This document shows, piece by piece, positions 1 through 9,496 of a stretch of 47,481 bases of DNA (position 1 is its first letter; every line of letters starts with the position of its first letter). Source of the stretch: Defluviitaleaceae bacterium. Lineage in GTDB: Bacteria; Bacillota; Clostridia; Lachnospirales; WQUN01. Position numbers and translations under genes: made by a program. Under the pieces are notes generated by a model. The model saw only the letters and a program-made list of their open reading frames with translations, was not told the DNA's origin and ran no database searches. The stretch covers positions 1-47,481 of the forward strand of contig WRDO01000024.1 of assembly GCA_009779755.1 (NCBI GenBank), read 5' to 3'.

Positions 1-1
1 A

Positions 2-850
2 TTAAATGAAATCGGCATCGAACCCCCCGATACATGGAATGAAGTGCGGAGTGCCATCGCGACGCTGTCCATGCACCATATGGCGTTCGGCATACCCTTG
101 GGCGGCAGCGCCACGGCACCGACCGACTTCCCCCACCAACCCTTCGGGATTTTCCTGTACCAGCAGGGCGGCAACTTCTATAACGAAGACGGTTCGCGTT
201 CGGCGCTGGATTCGGACGTATCACTCGCCGCGTTTAGGGACTTCACCCGATTCTTTACGGATTACCGCTTGCCGCGTGTATACGATTTCCTCAACCGTTT
301 CCGCTTCGGTGACATGCCTTTAGCCATCGCCGATTATACGATGTACAACGCGCTCCAAGTCTTTGCGCCCGAAATCAGGGGGTTGTGGGGCTTTAAACCC
401 GTACCGGCCACGATACGGCCAGACGGTACGTACGACCGTACCGTACCCACGGGTGGCTTGGCCGTGGTCATGATGGAGCAAGCCAACGATCCCGACGCCG
501 CGTGGGAGTTCATGAAATGGTGGACCTCGGCGGAGATACAAACACAATTCGGGCGTGAAATGGAATCCTTGATGGGTGCCGCCGCGCGCCATCCGACCGC
601 CAACTTGGAGGCGTTTGGTATGATGCCGTGGCCCGTACAGGACTACCGTATGTTACGCGTGCAATTTGACAATATCCGAGGCATCCCCGAGGTGCCGGGC
701 GGGTACTTCACCCCGCGCCAAGTACGTAACGCCTTCTATATGTCGGTAGAAGCGGAGGACATTGGCCCCCGTGAAGCCTTGGTGGATTCCGTAAGGCTTA
801 TCAACGACGAACTGCGCGCCAAGCGCAGGGAGTTCGGGTTGGAATATTAG
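2..850 (+). CDS. Extracellular sugar-binding protein, C-terminal part (partial)
   Basis: This is the C-terminal 282 residues of an ABC-type extracellular solute-binding protein. The reading frame is open to the left edge, so the signal peptide and first lobe lie outside the window. The visible part starts with a PDTWNEV segment, a hinge-region pattern common in family 1 sugar-binding proteins, and contains the ANDPDAAWEFMKW helix and a QTQFGRE segment typical of the second lobe. It precedes two MalF/MalG-like permeases (12-nt gap, then overlapping genes), so it most likely delivers an oligosaccharide to them. The ligand cannot be read from the sequence. Confidence in the family is high; the true start is not in the window. 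Confidence 0.88.
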   Translation, partial: LNEIGIEPPDTWNEVRSAIATLSMHHMAFGIPLGGSATAPTDFPHQPFGIFLYQQGGNFYNEDGSRSALDSDVSLAAFRDFTRFFTDYRLPRVYDFLNRFRFGDMPLAIADYTMYNALQVFAPEIRGLWGFKPVPATIRPDGTYDRTVPTGGLAVVMMEQANDPDAAWEFMKWWTSAEIQTQFGREMESLMGAAARHPTANLEAFGMMPWPVQDYRMLRVQFDNIRGIPEVPGGYFTPRQVRNAFYMSVEAEDIGPREALVDSVRLINDELRAKRREFGLEY

Positions 851-862
851 GGGGGCGCGGAT

Positions 863-1813
863 ATGAAAAAACGAAGTTTATTTAAGAGAATATTTTTCCC
901 CAAGCCCGCCAACCATCAAAGGAACACGACATGGGCATTGGTGAAGCAAAATAAGCAGAGTTATATGCTGCTTGCACCGTACTTTATCCTGTTCTTCACA
1001 TTTACGGTGTTGCCGGTTGTTATTGCAATCGCGCTGAGCTTTACGACCTTTAATATTTTGCAAACGCCCCAATTCGTAGGTTGGACCAACTACATCCGCC
1101 TCTTTTTAGAAAACGAAGTATTTATGGTCGCGTTGCAAAATACCTTGATTATCGCGGTGATTGCGGGCCCCGTCAGCTATGTGCTGTGTTTCACCTTCGC
1201 GTGGATCATAAACGAGCTGCCGCCCAAGGTACGTGCGGTTATGACGGTTATCTTTTACGCGCCGAGCATATCGGGCAACGTATTTTTCATATGGCAGTTC
1301 TTCTTTTCGGGCGACCGCTACGGCTTGGTCAACGGTTGGCTGTTAAACTTCGGGCTGATTGACGGGCCTATCAACTTCTTCCGTGACACGCGTTTTATCC
1401 TGCCGCTTTTGTTAGTCGTGCAGGTGTGGCTGAGCTTGGGCGTAGCGTTCCTTGCCTTTATCGCGGGCTTGCAAACTGTGGACAAAGCGATGTACGAAGC
1501 CGGTGCCATAGACGGGATCAAAAACCGCTGGCAGGAGCTTTGGTATATCACACTGCCCGCCATGCGCCCGCAGTTGATGTTCGGCGCGGTTATGTCGATC
1601 ACGGCGGCCTTCTCGGTGGGTGATATCTCGATACAGTTGGCAGGTTTCCCCAGCGTCAACTACGCGGGCGAAACCATCGTAACCCACATGATGGACTTCG
1701 GGTGGATACGATTCGAAATGGGCTTCGCGTCGGCCATCGCGGTTATCCTGTTCCTAATGATGGTAGGCTCGAATAAGGCCGTCCAGCGCCTGTTAAGAAA
1801 GGTGGGGTCATAA
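863..1813 (+). CDS. Carbohydrate ABC transporter permease (MalF/UgpA type)
   Basis: A 316-residue inner-membrane permease with about six hydrophobic helices (first near residues 34-60). The EAA loop that docks the ATPase is visible at about residues 212-232 (EAGAIDG followed by LWYITLP). A basic N-terminal tail precedes the first helix, as in the UgpA/MalF group. A GGGGGG ribosome binding site sits before ATG 863. It overlaps the next permease by one base (TAATG). Together with its partner it should form the transmembrane channel fed by the upstream binding protein. Confidence 0.92.
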   Translation: MKKRSLFKRIFFPKPANHQRNTTWALVKQNKQSYMLLAPYFILFFTFTVLPVVIAIALSFTTFNILQTPQFVGWTNYIRLFLENEVFMVALQNTLIIAVIAGPVSYVLCFTFAWIINELPPKVRAVMTVIFYAPSISGNVFFIWQFFFSGDRYGLVNGWLLNFGLIDGPINFFRDTRFILPLLLVVQVWLSLGVAFLAFIAGLQTVDKAMYEAGAIDGIKNRWQELWYITLPAMRPQLMFGAVMSITAAFSVGDISIQLAGFPSVNYAGETIVTHMMDFGWIRFEMGFASAIAVILFLMMVGSNKAVQRLLRKVGS

Positions 1814-2745
1814 TGGCTGCGCCGGTTATATCCAAACGGATACACAAATCCCAATTCGCCGTATACGACGAACGGGGCAGGAAAATAAAGCTGGCAAAAC
1901 GCGGTAAAAAATTAAGCCGTTCCACCGGCGGCACGATTGCGTTGTTCCTCTTCATCGGGTTGTTTGCGGTGTTTATGGCTTTGCCCATGGTACTGACCAT
2001 ATCCAACGCCTTTAAGCCCTTGGACGAACTGTTCTATTTCCCGCCGCGTTTTATGGTGCGTAACCCGACGCTGTCCAACTTTTCCGATTTGTTTATATTG
2101 CTTCAACAGTCGTGGGTACCCTTTTCGCGGTATTTCCTCAATTCATTGATTATTACGGGTTTCGGTACGCTGGGGCATTTGCTCATCGCTTCGGCGGCGG
2201 CGTATCCCTTGGCAAAAAACAGATTTCCGGGCAGTCAATTCCTGATGTCCATGGTTATCCTGTCGCTGATGTTTTCGCCGGTCGTTACGGGGATACCCAA
2301 CTTCTTGATCCTGTCACAGCTTAACATGATCAATACCCAATGGGCCTTGATCGTCCCGGCTTTCGCCGCTTCCTTGGGGCTGTACCTGATGAAGCAATTC
2401 ATGGAACAAGTCCCCGATTCGCTGGTGGAATCGGCAAGGATGGACGGCTGCAGGGAAATCGGGATATGGTGGCGGATCGTTATGCCTAATGTAAAGCCCG
2501 CTTGGCTGACACTCGTAATCCTTATGTTCCAAGCGTTGTGGGCCAACACGGGCGGTGTGGTGATACACAGCGAAGAGTTAAGGCCGCTGACCTTCGCCAT
2601 GAATATGTTAGCGGGCGGCGGTATTGCCCGCGCGGGTACGGGTGCGGCGGTTATGTTCATCACCATGATCGTGCCGGTAACGTTCTTCGTCATATCCCAG
2701 AGCCGCATCGTGGAAACGATGGCGACTTCGGGTATGAAGGAGTAA
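1813..2745 (+). CDS. Carbohydrate ABC transporter permease (MalG/UgpE type)
   Basis: A 310-residue permease, the second channel half of the first import set. It has a longer cytoplasmic N-terminus of about 40 residues, then about six membrane helices, and an EAA loop near residue 206 (ESARMDG followed by WRIVMP). The start codon overlaps the stop of the upstream permease, implying coupled translation. No ATP-binding subunit is found anywhere in the operon, so an MsmX-like multitask ATPase is inferred. Confidence 0.92.
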   Translation: MAAPVISKRIHKSQFAVYDERGRKIKLAKRGKKLSRSTGGTIALFLFIGLFAVFMALPMVLTISNAFKPLDELFYFPPRFMVRNPTLSNFSDLFILLQQSWVPFSRYFLNSLIITGFGTLGHLLIASAAAYPLAKNRFPGSQFLMSMVILSLMFSPVVTGIPNFLILSQLNMINTQWALIVPAFAASLGLYLMKQFMEQVPDSLVESARMDGCREIGIWWRIVMPNVKPAWLTLVILMFQALWANTGGVVIHSEELRPLTFAMNMLAGGGIARAGTGAAVMFITMIVPVTFFVISQSRIVETMATSGMKE

Positions 2746-2762
2746 AAAGGGGGGCATAAAAT

Positions 2763-4250
2763 ATGCAAGGTAAATATTACGAAATCACAAAAAAGTTTGC
2801 GGCGGTCGTCTTGGCTATCGTACTTACCACGGGCTGGGTAATACCCGTATTGGCCGAAAGTACACCTTTCCAAGGATATTCGTACAACTTTTGGGGGGCG
2901 CTTGTGCCCGCACCGGCGGCTTACGTACCGCTTCGGTCCTTTAACGCGGCGGATATCGACCCGGAGCTGGGGGGCTTCAATAACCCGTCGGATTTGCATG
3001 TGTGTCCGTTCGGTTATATCTACATCGTTGACACGGGCAACAACCGTATCGTGGTCGCCGACGAGGAATTGAACCTGCAACGTGTAATAACGGGTTTTTA
3101 CATGGACGGCGTATGGCAGGAATTTGACCGCCCCAACGGGATATTCGTCACATGGGACGGCGACATTTATATAGCGGACACACTCAACGAACGTATACCG
3201 ATATTGGATTGGGACGGTAATTTTATCCGCATGATAAGGGAACCCCAAGTGGAAGGTTTGGAAGACGGCTTTGCCTTTAGGCCGTTATCCATCCTTGTGG
3301 ACAGGGGCGGCCGCGTATACGTAATCGTACAGCACGTTTTCGAAGGGATCATGAACTTTAACGTCGAAGGTGAATTCGTGGGTTACTTCGGCACCATCGA
3401 AACGGGCCGCCAATGGTTGGAAATCTTTTGGCGATTGTTTATGACGGATAGGCAGTTGCAAGGACAAAACCGTTTTATCCCCACCGAATTCCAAGGTATG
3501 GCTCTGGATCAATACAACTTCGTATTTACCACCAACATAGAGCCATGGGGTACCAACAACCAAGTCATGCGTCTTAATCCCCGCGGGCAGGACGTACTGC
3601 TCAACCTAAATGACACGGTATCGATAAGCGGCGACCAACGCTTTAGGGTCGTAGGCTTCGGCCAATTGTCGGGACCGTCCCAATTGATTGATATTATCGC
3701 GCGCCCGCACGGGATGTTTACCGCGCTGGACAGGGTACGCGGGCGTTTATATACCTACGATTCGGAAGGTAATCTCCTGTACGTGTTCAGCGGTTGGGGG
3801 TCGCTTGAGGGTATGACCCGCCGCCCCGTAGCCGTGGAAATGCTGGGCGACGACATCATCGTGTTGGACGCGCATTTTGGCAGGGTATTGCAATTTACCC
3901 CAACGGAGTACGGTGCGTTGATCAACGAAGCCATTGCCATGAGATACAGGGGTGACGAAGCGGCCGCCGTAGATGCGTGGCGCAGACTTACAGCCTTGGA
4001 TGAAAACTTCCAACTCGCGTGGGCGGGTATCGGCCGCAGTCTGCTGGCGGAAGGTGACAACCAAGCAGCTATGTATTACCTGCACCGCGGCATGGATATG
4101 GTTCACTATTCCATCGCGTTCAGACGGCACAGGCTGGAGGTTTTACAAGGCGTGTTACCTACCGTTTTTACCGTCGGTACGGGTCTTGTGGGGTTGTTAA
4201 TCGCATACAAGATATTTAAGGTAGTCAAGAGGAGGGTGGCGGAGGCATGA
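2763..4250 (+). CDS. Secreted NHL beta-propeller/TPR protein with C-terminal membrane anchor
   Basis: A 495-residue protein with an N-terminal signal peptide (hydrophobic residues about 12-30, cleavage plausible after VLA near residue 31). Residues about 70-380 carry repeated NHL-like blades, seen as IYIVDTGNNRIVV, IYIADTLNERI and later IIVLDAHFGRVL. Residues about 385-455 form TPR-like helices (WAGIGRSLLAEGDNQAA). A single hydrophobic segment near residues 468-488 followed by KRR suggests the propeller faces outside and is anchored at the C-terminus. Lying between two importers, it may bind a glycan or hold the surface complex together; that role is inference. Confidence 0.8.
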   Translation: MQGKYYEITKKFAAVVLAIVLTTGWVIPVLAESTPFQGYSYNFWGALVPAPAAYVPLRSFNAADIDPELGGFNNPSDLHVCPFGYIYIVDTGNNRIVVADEELNLQRVITGFYMDGVWQEFDRPNGIFVTWDGDIYIADTLNERIPILDWDGNFIRMIREPQVEGLEDGFAFRPLSILVDRGGRVYVIVQHVFEGIMNFNVEGEFVGYFGTIETGRQWLEIFWRLFMTDRQLQGQNRFIPTEFQGMALDQYNFVFTTNIEPWGTNNQVMRLNPRGQDVLLNLNDTVSISGDQRFRVVGFGQLSGPSQLIDIIARPHGMFTALDRVRGRLYTYDSEGNLLYVFSGWGSLEGMTRRPVAVEMLGDDIIVLDAHFGRVLQFTPTEYGALINEAIAMRYRGDEAAAVDAWRRLTALDENFQLAWAGIGRSLLAEGDNQAAMYYLHRGMDMVHYSIAFRRHRLEVLQGVLPTVFTVGTGLVGLLIAYKIFKVVKRRVAEA

Positions 4251-4879
4251 GCGCGGTAAAGAGGTTTTTCGGCTTATACGCCTTGCCCATGCGCATAATG
4301 GTGCAGCCGTTCGCCGGTTTTTACGCCATGAAGTTCGAAGGGCAAGGGACGATGAAGTTAGCGTTCTTTAACTTCGCGTTGCTTTGCCTATCCTTTATGT
4401 ATAATAACCAATACGCGTCCATTTTGGTCGATGACAGCCATCCCCTGATGCGTAACAGCGTGGTGGATGTAGTGGTTTTGATCGCGATGGTGCTGTTGTT
4501 CAGCGTGGCAAACTGGTCGGTGACTTCGCTGACCGACGGCGAAGGGCGGTTTAAGGATATCGTCATGGCGATATGTTACGCCATGACGCCTCTAATCCTG
4601 ACGATGATACCCGCGACGTTAATCTCCAATTTCCTTTCGTCGGACGAAACGGGTTTTTACTTCCTGCTGATGGGCGTGGGGATGTTCTATTTTATCCTGC
4701 TCGTTTTCGTAGGGTTGATAACGGTGCATAACTACGGCGCGGTCAAGGCTTTGCTTACGGTGTTGCTCACCTTCGTGGCGATCTTGATTATCGTGTTCCT
4801 GCTTACCTTACTGTCTACTCTTTGGCAACAGTTATATGGTTTCATATACAGCGTTTACCTTGAAATAACGTTCCGATGA
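4247..4879 (+). CDS. Yip1-family integral membrane protein
   Basis: A 210-residue polytopic membrane protein with about five to six helices. The pattern fits the Yip1 domain: a FYAMKFEGQGTMKLAF entry segment, NWSVTSLTDGEGRFKDI, and a YAMTPLILTMIPA helix. It overlaps the NHL gene by four bases (ATGA), so the two are translationally coupled. Proteins of this family occur beside NHL and DUF5696 genes in clostridial sugar-transport loci (from memory). No catalytic function is assigned; a partner or chaperone role for the surface complex is inference. Confidence 0.75.
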   Translation: MSAVKRFFGLYALPMRIMVQPFAGFYAMKFEGQGTMKLAFFNFALLCLSFMYNNQYASILVDDSHPLMRNSVVDVVVLIAMVLLFSVANWSVTSLTDGEGRFKDIVMAICYAMTPLILTMIPATLISNFLSSDETGFYFLLMGVGMFYFILLVFVGLITVHNYGAVKALLTVLLTFVAILIIVFLLTLLSTLWQQLYGFIYSVYLEITFR

Positions 4880-4892
4880 GGGGGGAAAGACA

Positions 4893-7562
4893 ATGAAGAT
4901 AAGCCGCAAAACAAAACGTTTATGGCTCAACCGCCTAATCTTCGTGGCGGTGGTGGCTGCGGGTATATTCCTCTACGTTTTATATATCAACAGCGCCACG
5001 ATCTATGACTTTACCCGCCTTACGCAACGTATGGAGGTAGGGGAGGGGCGTCCGTTTATCCCCTTGACAGGGGTGGGACAGGGGCGCGTACCCGACATGG
5101 TGCGGGCCGCCGAAACCCCGTATATCGCTTTGTATGTAAACATGGATGATACGACCTTCGCCATCCACGACAAAAGGAACGACAACGTGTGGCATTCCAG
5201 CCCCCAAGGGGAAGACCGGATCGCCAACGAATTTAACCGCGAGGTTATGCGGTCCAACATGGGCTTCAGTTTCTACGACGCAAACCGCCGCCGCCGCCAC
5301 CATTGGACGTATAACGATTCGGTCGCGTACGGTCCCGAGCAATTTGAAATACTCGCCATTACCCACGGCAACAAGCAAGGTATACGTATAAATTACGAAG
5401 TGGGTAATCTGGATTTGGGTGCGCATTGGCTCCCGAGGTATCTCAGCGAAGAATTCTACAATGAAGTTAATGAAATGATATTGGCTGCCGGTGACCAATC
5501 GCTTGCGCGTTTTTTCCGCGGGCAATGGCATGAATCGGAGGAACGCGTTGGGTTCAGGCGTTTAAGCGCAGCCATTTTCGACAGCATCGGCAATACCAAC
5601 CGCATGATATCCATTTTTGAAAATTATTTGGATTGGAACTTGAACATGACGGTGGAACATAACACCATGGCGGGTTATGAACCGGACGTAAGTTTTGATT
5701 TTTGGCGGGTTACGTTTGAAATATTGTTGGAAAGGGACCGCATGTATGTAAACGTCCCGCTGGATAAACTGACCACCACAAGCGCAAACAACCTGATGAT
5801 TTATAATATCGATATACTGCGTTTCTTCGGTGCGGGCGGCGAGGATTCGGAAGGCTTTATGCTGGTACCCAGCGGCGCGGGCGGAGTCATTAATTTTAAT
5901 AACGGTAAGTACCGTGAGGTACCCTTCGCCATGCCTATGTACGGCGTGGACACGATATTGACCGTATTCTTCCCGCAAATGGAGCAGGCCGCGCGTTTGC
6001 CCGTAATCGGTATACAAAACAACGGCTTCGGTTTGATCTCGCATGTACAAAGCGGCCAAGGGCTTACCTTTATCAATGCCGAAGTGGCCGCGGAAACCCC
6101 GGGTATGGGTATACCCAACGCGCAAAACAACGCGTGGTTTAATTTCCATATGCGCAGCTCCATGCCGTTGGGTATGGGCGGGATCCCCGGCGCGGGCGGC
6201 GACCTGCGTGTAATACAGGAAAACATGTATGACGGTGACATTACGATCGTTTATCAATTTATAGCCGAGGAAGACCCCGGCGTGGGTATGATGGCGCAAG
6301 CCTATCAGCAATTTTTAGTGGACGAAGGCATCCTGACGCCGCTTGACGGCCCCGGTGACCGTACGTTCTATTTGGACGTGCTGGGAGCCGTTGATATAAG
6401 AAGGCACTTTTTGGGCGTACAATACGATTCGCTTGAAATCATGACAACCATGGACGACGCCGACCGCTTTGTGGATTTACTAAATGCGGGCGGGGTCAAT
6501 ACCATACAGATGCAATTGCACGGGTGGTTTAACCGCGGCATCAACCACGACGTAGCCAAACGCATACGGCCCATCAGAGCCGTAGGCAACCAGCGGGATA
6601 TGCAAAACATGGAAGCCCGGTTGCAAGCCAGCGGCGGCGGGTTAAACCCCGTTGTCAACTTTCACTTGACCAATTGGTATTCACGCAATTTCAGGACACA
6701 GTTGGAAGCGGCGCGTGACCCTTCGGGTTATGTCGGGTTTATGACGCGGATAGCAAGGGATATGATGTTTACGCGGGGTACGCATCACCGCAACGACTGG
6801 TTTTTATTGGTGCACCCCGGCGTGGTACCGCAACACTTGGACAGCTTTATACCCGCTTTTGAACGGCGTATGGGGCTTGACGGGTTGGCTTTGGCGGATA
6901 TGGGTGACTTCATAACCGAAAGCATCCACAGGAGAAATCAAGTAGACAGGGAGCATTCACGCTTGATAGCCGAATCGCAGCTTGAACGGCTGACGGACAG
7001 CTTCTCAAACCTGGTGGTATTCGGCGGAAACGATTATTCCTTGGCTTTTGCGTCCCATATCGTGGACGCTCCGGTGGAATCGGATGTATTCTTCATCATC
7101 GATTACGAAGTTCCCTTCTTCCCCATGGTAGTGCACGGGTTCATCGAGTTCGCCGGGCGCCCCGCCAACATACGGGAGGACTTCCACCCCACAAGCATAT
7201 TGCTCAACAGCATGGCTACGGGCGCAAGCCCGCGGTACATGTTTACCGGACAGCCTACACGGGCCGCGGTATTTTCCCCGCACGAGCGCTTCTATTCCAC
7301 CCATTATATCAATTGGATGGAGCAGGCCGTGGACCATTACCGTATGTTTAACGACGTATACCGCCACCTGCGCGGCGAACGTATCGTGGACTTTATCGTG
7401 CTGGCCAACAGGGGATCGGATATCATGACCTCGCGGCAGGTGACGGTAACGGTATTTTCCAACGGTACGCGGATATATGTAAATAATACAAACGACACGT
7501 TCGAATACGGCGGCGTTATTATTCCGCCCCGTTGGTTTACCGTAACAGGGGGTGCGCGATAA
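4893..7562 (+). CDS. Membrane-anchored DUF5696 protein, glycosidase-like architecture
   Basis: An 889-residue protein with an N-terminal membrane anchor at about residues 13-33 and the rest predicted outside. The early beta-rich part contains a TTFAIHDKRNDNVWHSS segment, like the substrate-flanking beta-sandwich of several glycoside hydrolases. A central region (about residues 490-740) has alternating strands and helices consistent with a TIM barrel, with acidic strand ends such as GLALADMGDF and FIIDYEVPFF. The C-terminus (about 830-885) is a beta-sandwich ending in IPPRWF. It matches the DUF5696 family, which has no established activity that I know of. A surface glycan-processing enzyme feeding the adjacent importers is inference. 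Confidence 0.75.
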   Translation: MKISRKTKRLWLNRLIFVAVVAAGIFLYVLYINSATIYDFTRLTQRMEVGEGRPFIPLTGVGQGRVPDMVRAAETPYIALYVNMDDTTFAIHDKRNDNVWHSSPQGEDRIANEFNREVMRSNMGFSFYDANRRRRHHWTYNDSVAYGPEQFEILAITHGNKQGIRINYEVGNLDLGAHWLPRYLSEEFYNEVNEMILAAGDQSLARFFRGQWHESEERVGFRRLSAAIFDSIGNTNRMISIFENYLDWNLNMTVEHNTMAGYEPDVSFDFWRVTFEILLERDRMYVNVPLDKLTTTSANNLMIYNIDILRFFGAGGEDSEGFMLVPSGAGGVINFNNGKYREVPFAMPMYGVDTILTVFFPQMEQAARLPVIGIQNNGFGLISHVQSGQGLTFINAEVAAETPGMGIPNAQNNAWFNFHMRSSMPLGMGGIPGAGGDLRVIQENMYDGDITIVYQFIAEEDPGVGMMAQAYQQFLVDEGILTPLDGPGDRTFYLDVLGAVDIRRHFLGVQYDSLEIMTTMDDADRFVDLLNAGGVNTIQMQLHGWFNRGINHDVAKRIRPIRAVGNQRDMQNMEARLQASGGGLNPVVNFHLTNWYSRNFRTQLEAARDPSGYVGFMTRIARDMMFTRGTHHRNDWFLLVHPGVVPQHLDSFIPAFERRMGLDGLALADMGDFITESIHRRNQVDREHSRLIAESQLERLTDSFSNLVVFGGNDYSLAFASHIVDAPVESDVFFIIDYEVPFFPMVVHGFIEFAGRPANIREDFHPTSILLNSMATGASPRYMFTGQPTRAAVFSPHERFYSTHYINWMEQAVDHYRMFNDVYRHLRGERIVDFIVLANRGSDIMTSRQVTVTVFSNGTRIYVNNTNDTFEYGGVIIPPRWFTVTGGAR

Positions 7563-8485
7563 TGGAAAATGAAAAAAAACCCAAGCGCAAGGGCTTGAGT
7601 CTGCGGGGCAGGCAAACGGTTTCGGGGTATTTATTCATCGCTCCTTGGTTGATAGGGATTACGTTTTTCTTCCTGTATAATATAATCGAGGCGTGGCGGT
7701 ACAGCTTTAATATTTTGGTTATGGAAGAAGGAAAGAGGAATTTCACTTGGGTCGGGTTGGATAATTATTATTTCATATTCCGTGAGCATACGACCTTCTT
7801 TGTGGAAATGTTTGAATCCATATTCCAAATGGTTATAAACGTGCCGCTGATCATCTTCTTCGCGTTGTTTATGGCGATATTGCTTAACCGGCAGTTTATG
7901 GGGCGCGGGTTAGTAAGGGCGATTTTTTTCCTGCCGGTTATCATGGCGTCCGCCGCCATCGCCGACACCATAGAAATGAGCTTCGGCATGATATTCGGCG
8001 GGGTAAATTTTATACCGCCCGAAGTCATGCGGGAACAAACGGGTTTTAACGTAGGTTCCATCATTATGCTGTTGGCCAACTTCCAAATACCCCCGCAAGT
8101 GGTGGAGTTCATCGTCGAAGCGATAGCAAACCTGCACGAAATCATCCGCTCGGCGGGCGTGCAGATACTTATCTTCCTGGCGGCGTTGCAATCCATACCC
8201 CCTTCCATGTACGAGGTAGCACAAATCGAAGGGGCCACAGGCTACGAAACCTTTTGGAAGATAACGATTCCCATGGTGTCACCGTTGATTATCACCAACG
8301 TTGTGTATACCGTGGTGGATACCTACGCCAACTCCGATGTTGTGGAAACCGCCCGCGACATGTACGTCATGGAAAATAACTTCGGTGCCTCGTCGGCTAT
8401 GTCGTTATCTACGGCCTTATTGGTTTGCCTGGTGTTGTTTGCGATATGCTGGCTCATATCCAGACGCGTGTTTTATTATGATTAG
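7562..8485 (+). CDS. Carbohydrate ABC transporter permease (MalF type), second set
   Basis: A 307-residue permease. I chose ATG 7562 over the upstream in-frame start at 7532 because it overlaps the stop of the DUF5696 gene (TAATG) and is preceded by GGGGG at a proper distance. A basic N-terminus precedes six hydrophobic helices. The EAA loop lies near residue 217 (EVAQIEGATG then WKITIP). It contains an extended periplasmic stretch (about residues 140-200) relative to the first-set permease. It pairs with the next gene. Confidence 0.9.
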   Translation: MENEKKPKRKGLSLRGRQTVSGYLFIAPWLIGITFFFLYNIIEAWRYSFNILVMEEGKRNFTWVGLDNYYFIFREHTTFFVEMFESIFQMVINVPLIIFFALFMAILLNRQFMGRGLVRAIFFLPVIMASAAIADTIEMSFGMIFGGVNFIPPEVMREQTGFNVGSIIMLLANFQIPPQVVEFIVEAIANLHEIIRSAGVQILIFLAALQSIPPSMYEVAQIEGATGYETFWKITIPMVSPLIITNVVYTVVDTYANSDVVETARDMYVMENNFGASSAMSLSTALLVCLVLFAICWLISRRVFYYD

Positions 8486-8497
8486 GGGGGCGGGTCA

Positions 8498-9457
8498 ATG
8501 AACATCAAATCGCGCTTTAACGAATGGGCGAATTCCCCCATGGCGAAAAACAACGTGCAAAAATGGGGGGGCCGTACAAAAAACTTTATTTTTAATATAG
8601 TCATGGCTATTATTATCGTCGGCGTATGCTATACTATACTGGCTCCCGTCATAGCGATTATTTCGCGCACGTTTATGTCGCCGCAGGACATCGGCAACCC
8701 GTTGGTGTTCCTGTTCCCGCAGGAGCCCACGCTGTACAACCTGCGAATGGCGATACGTTATATGGATTACGTAAGCACGTTGACGCGTACGTTTATCCAT
8801 GCGGGTACGTTTGCGGTGTTGTCGGTGGTGGTGGCATCCTTCGTCGGCTACGGGTTCGCAAGGTTTAAGTTCCCCGGGGTAAGCATATTGTTCGCATTGG
8901 TCATACTTTCCATTGTAGTGCCGGTGCAATCGTATATGATACCCATGTTCCTGAACTTCCGCCACTTTTTGGGACAACCGGATTGGAACTTGATCAACCC
9001 GAACTACCCGATACCGCTGTTAATGCTAACGCTGACGGGGGTGGGGATACGTTCGGGGCTGTATATATTCATTTTCCGTCAATTTTTCCGCGGTATCCCC
9101 AAGGATATTGAGGAAGCCGCTTTCATTGACGGAGCCGGCACGTTCGGCACGTACATGAAGATTATGTTACCCAATGCCATACCCGCGGTCACCACGGTGT
9201 TCCTGTTCTCGTTCGTATGGCATTACAACGACACGTATTACGGAGGTTTGTTGATGACGGGTAACAGCTTGATGGCCGCGCAATTAGGTTCGGTAGGGTG
9301 GACGTATTCCGAGGATCAGGAAACGCGCAACCCCATCTTCATCCAATTGGTTATATTCGCCGCCGTATCGCTTGCCATCGCGCCTATATTGACTATCTAC
9401 CTATTCCTGCAACGCTTCTTTGTGGAAGGATTGGAGCGGAGCGGGATCGTAGGTTGA
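8498..9457 (+). CDS. Carbohydrate ABC transporter permease (MalG type), second set
   Basis: A 319-residue permease with six membrane helices and an EAA loop near residue 204 (EEAAFIDGAG then MKIMLP). It follows its partner by 12 bases with a strong GGGGGGCGGG ribosome binding site. The N-terminal cytoplasmic extension of about 30 residues is basic. It forms the second half of the channel for the binding protein encoded directly downstream. Confidence 0.9.
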   Translation: MNIKSRFNEWANSPMAKNNVQKWGGRTKNFIFNIVMAIIIVGVCYTILAPVIAIISRTFMSPQDIGNPLVFLFPQEPTLYNLRMAIRYMDYVSTLTRTFIHAGTFAVLSVVVASFVGYGFARFKFPGVSILFALVILSIVVPVQSYMIPMFLNFRHFLGQPDWNLINPNYPIPLLMLTLTGVGIRSGLYIFIFRQFFRGIPKDIEEAAFIDGAGTFGTYMKIMLPNAIPAVTTVFLFSFVWHYNDTYYGGLLMTGNSLMAAQLGSVGWTYSEDQETRNPIFIQLVIFAAVSLAIAPILTIYLFLQRFFVEGLERSGIVG

Positions 9458-9496
9458 TTGTATAAAAAAACAACATAAAAAAAGGAGGAAATGTAA

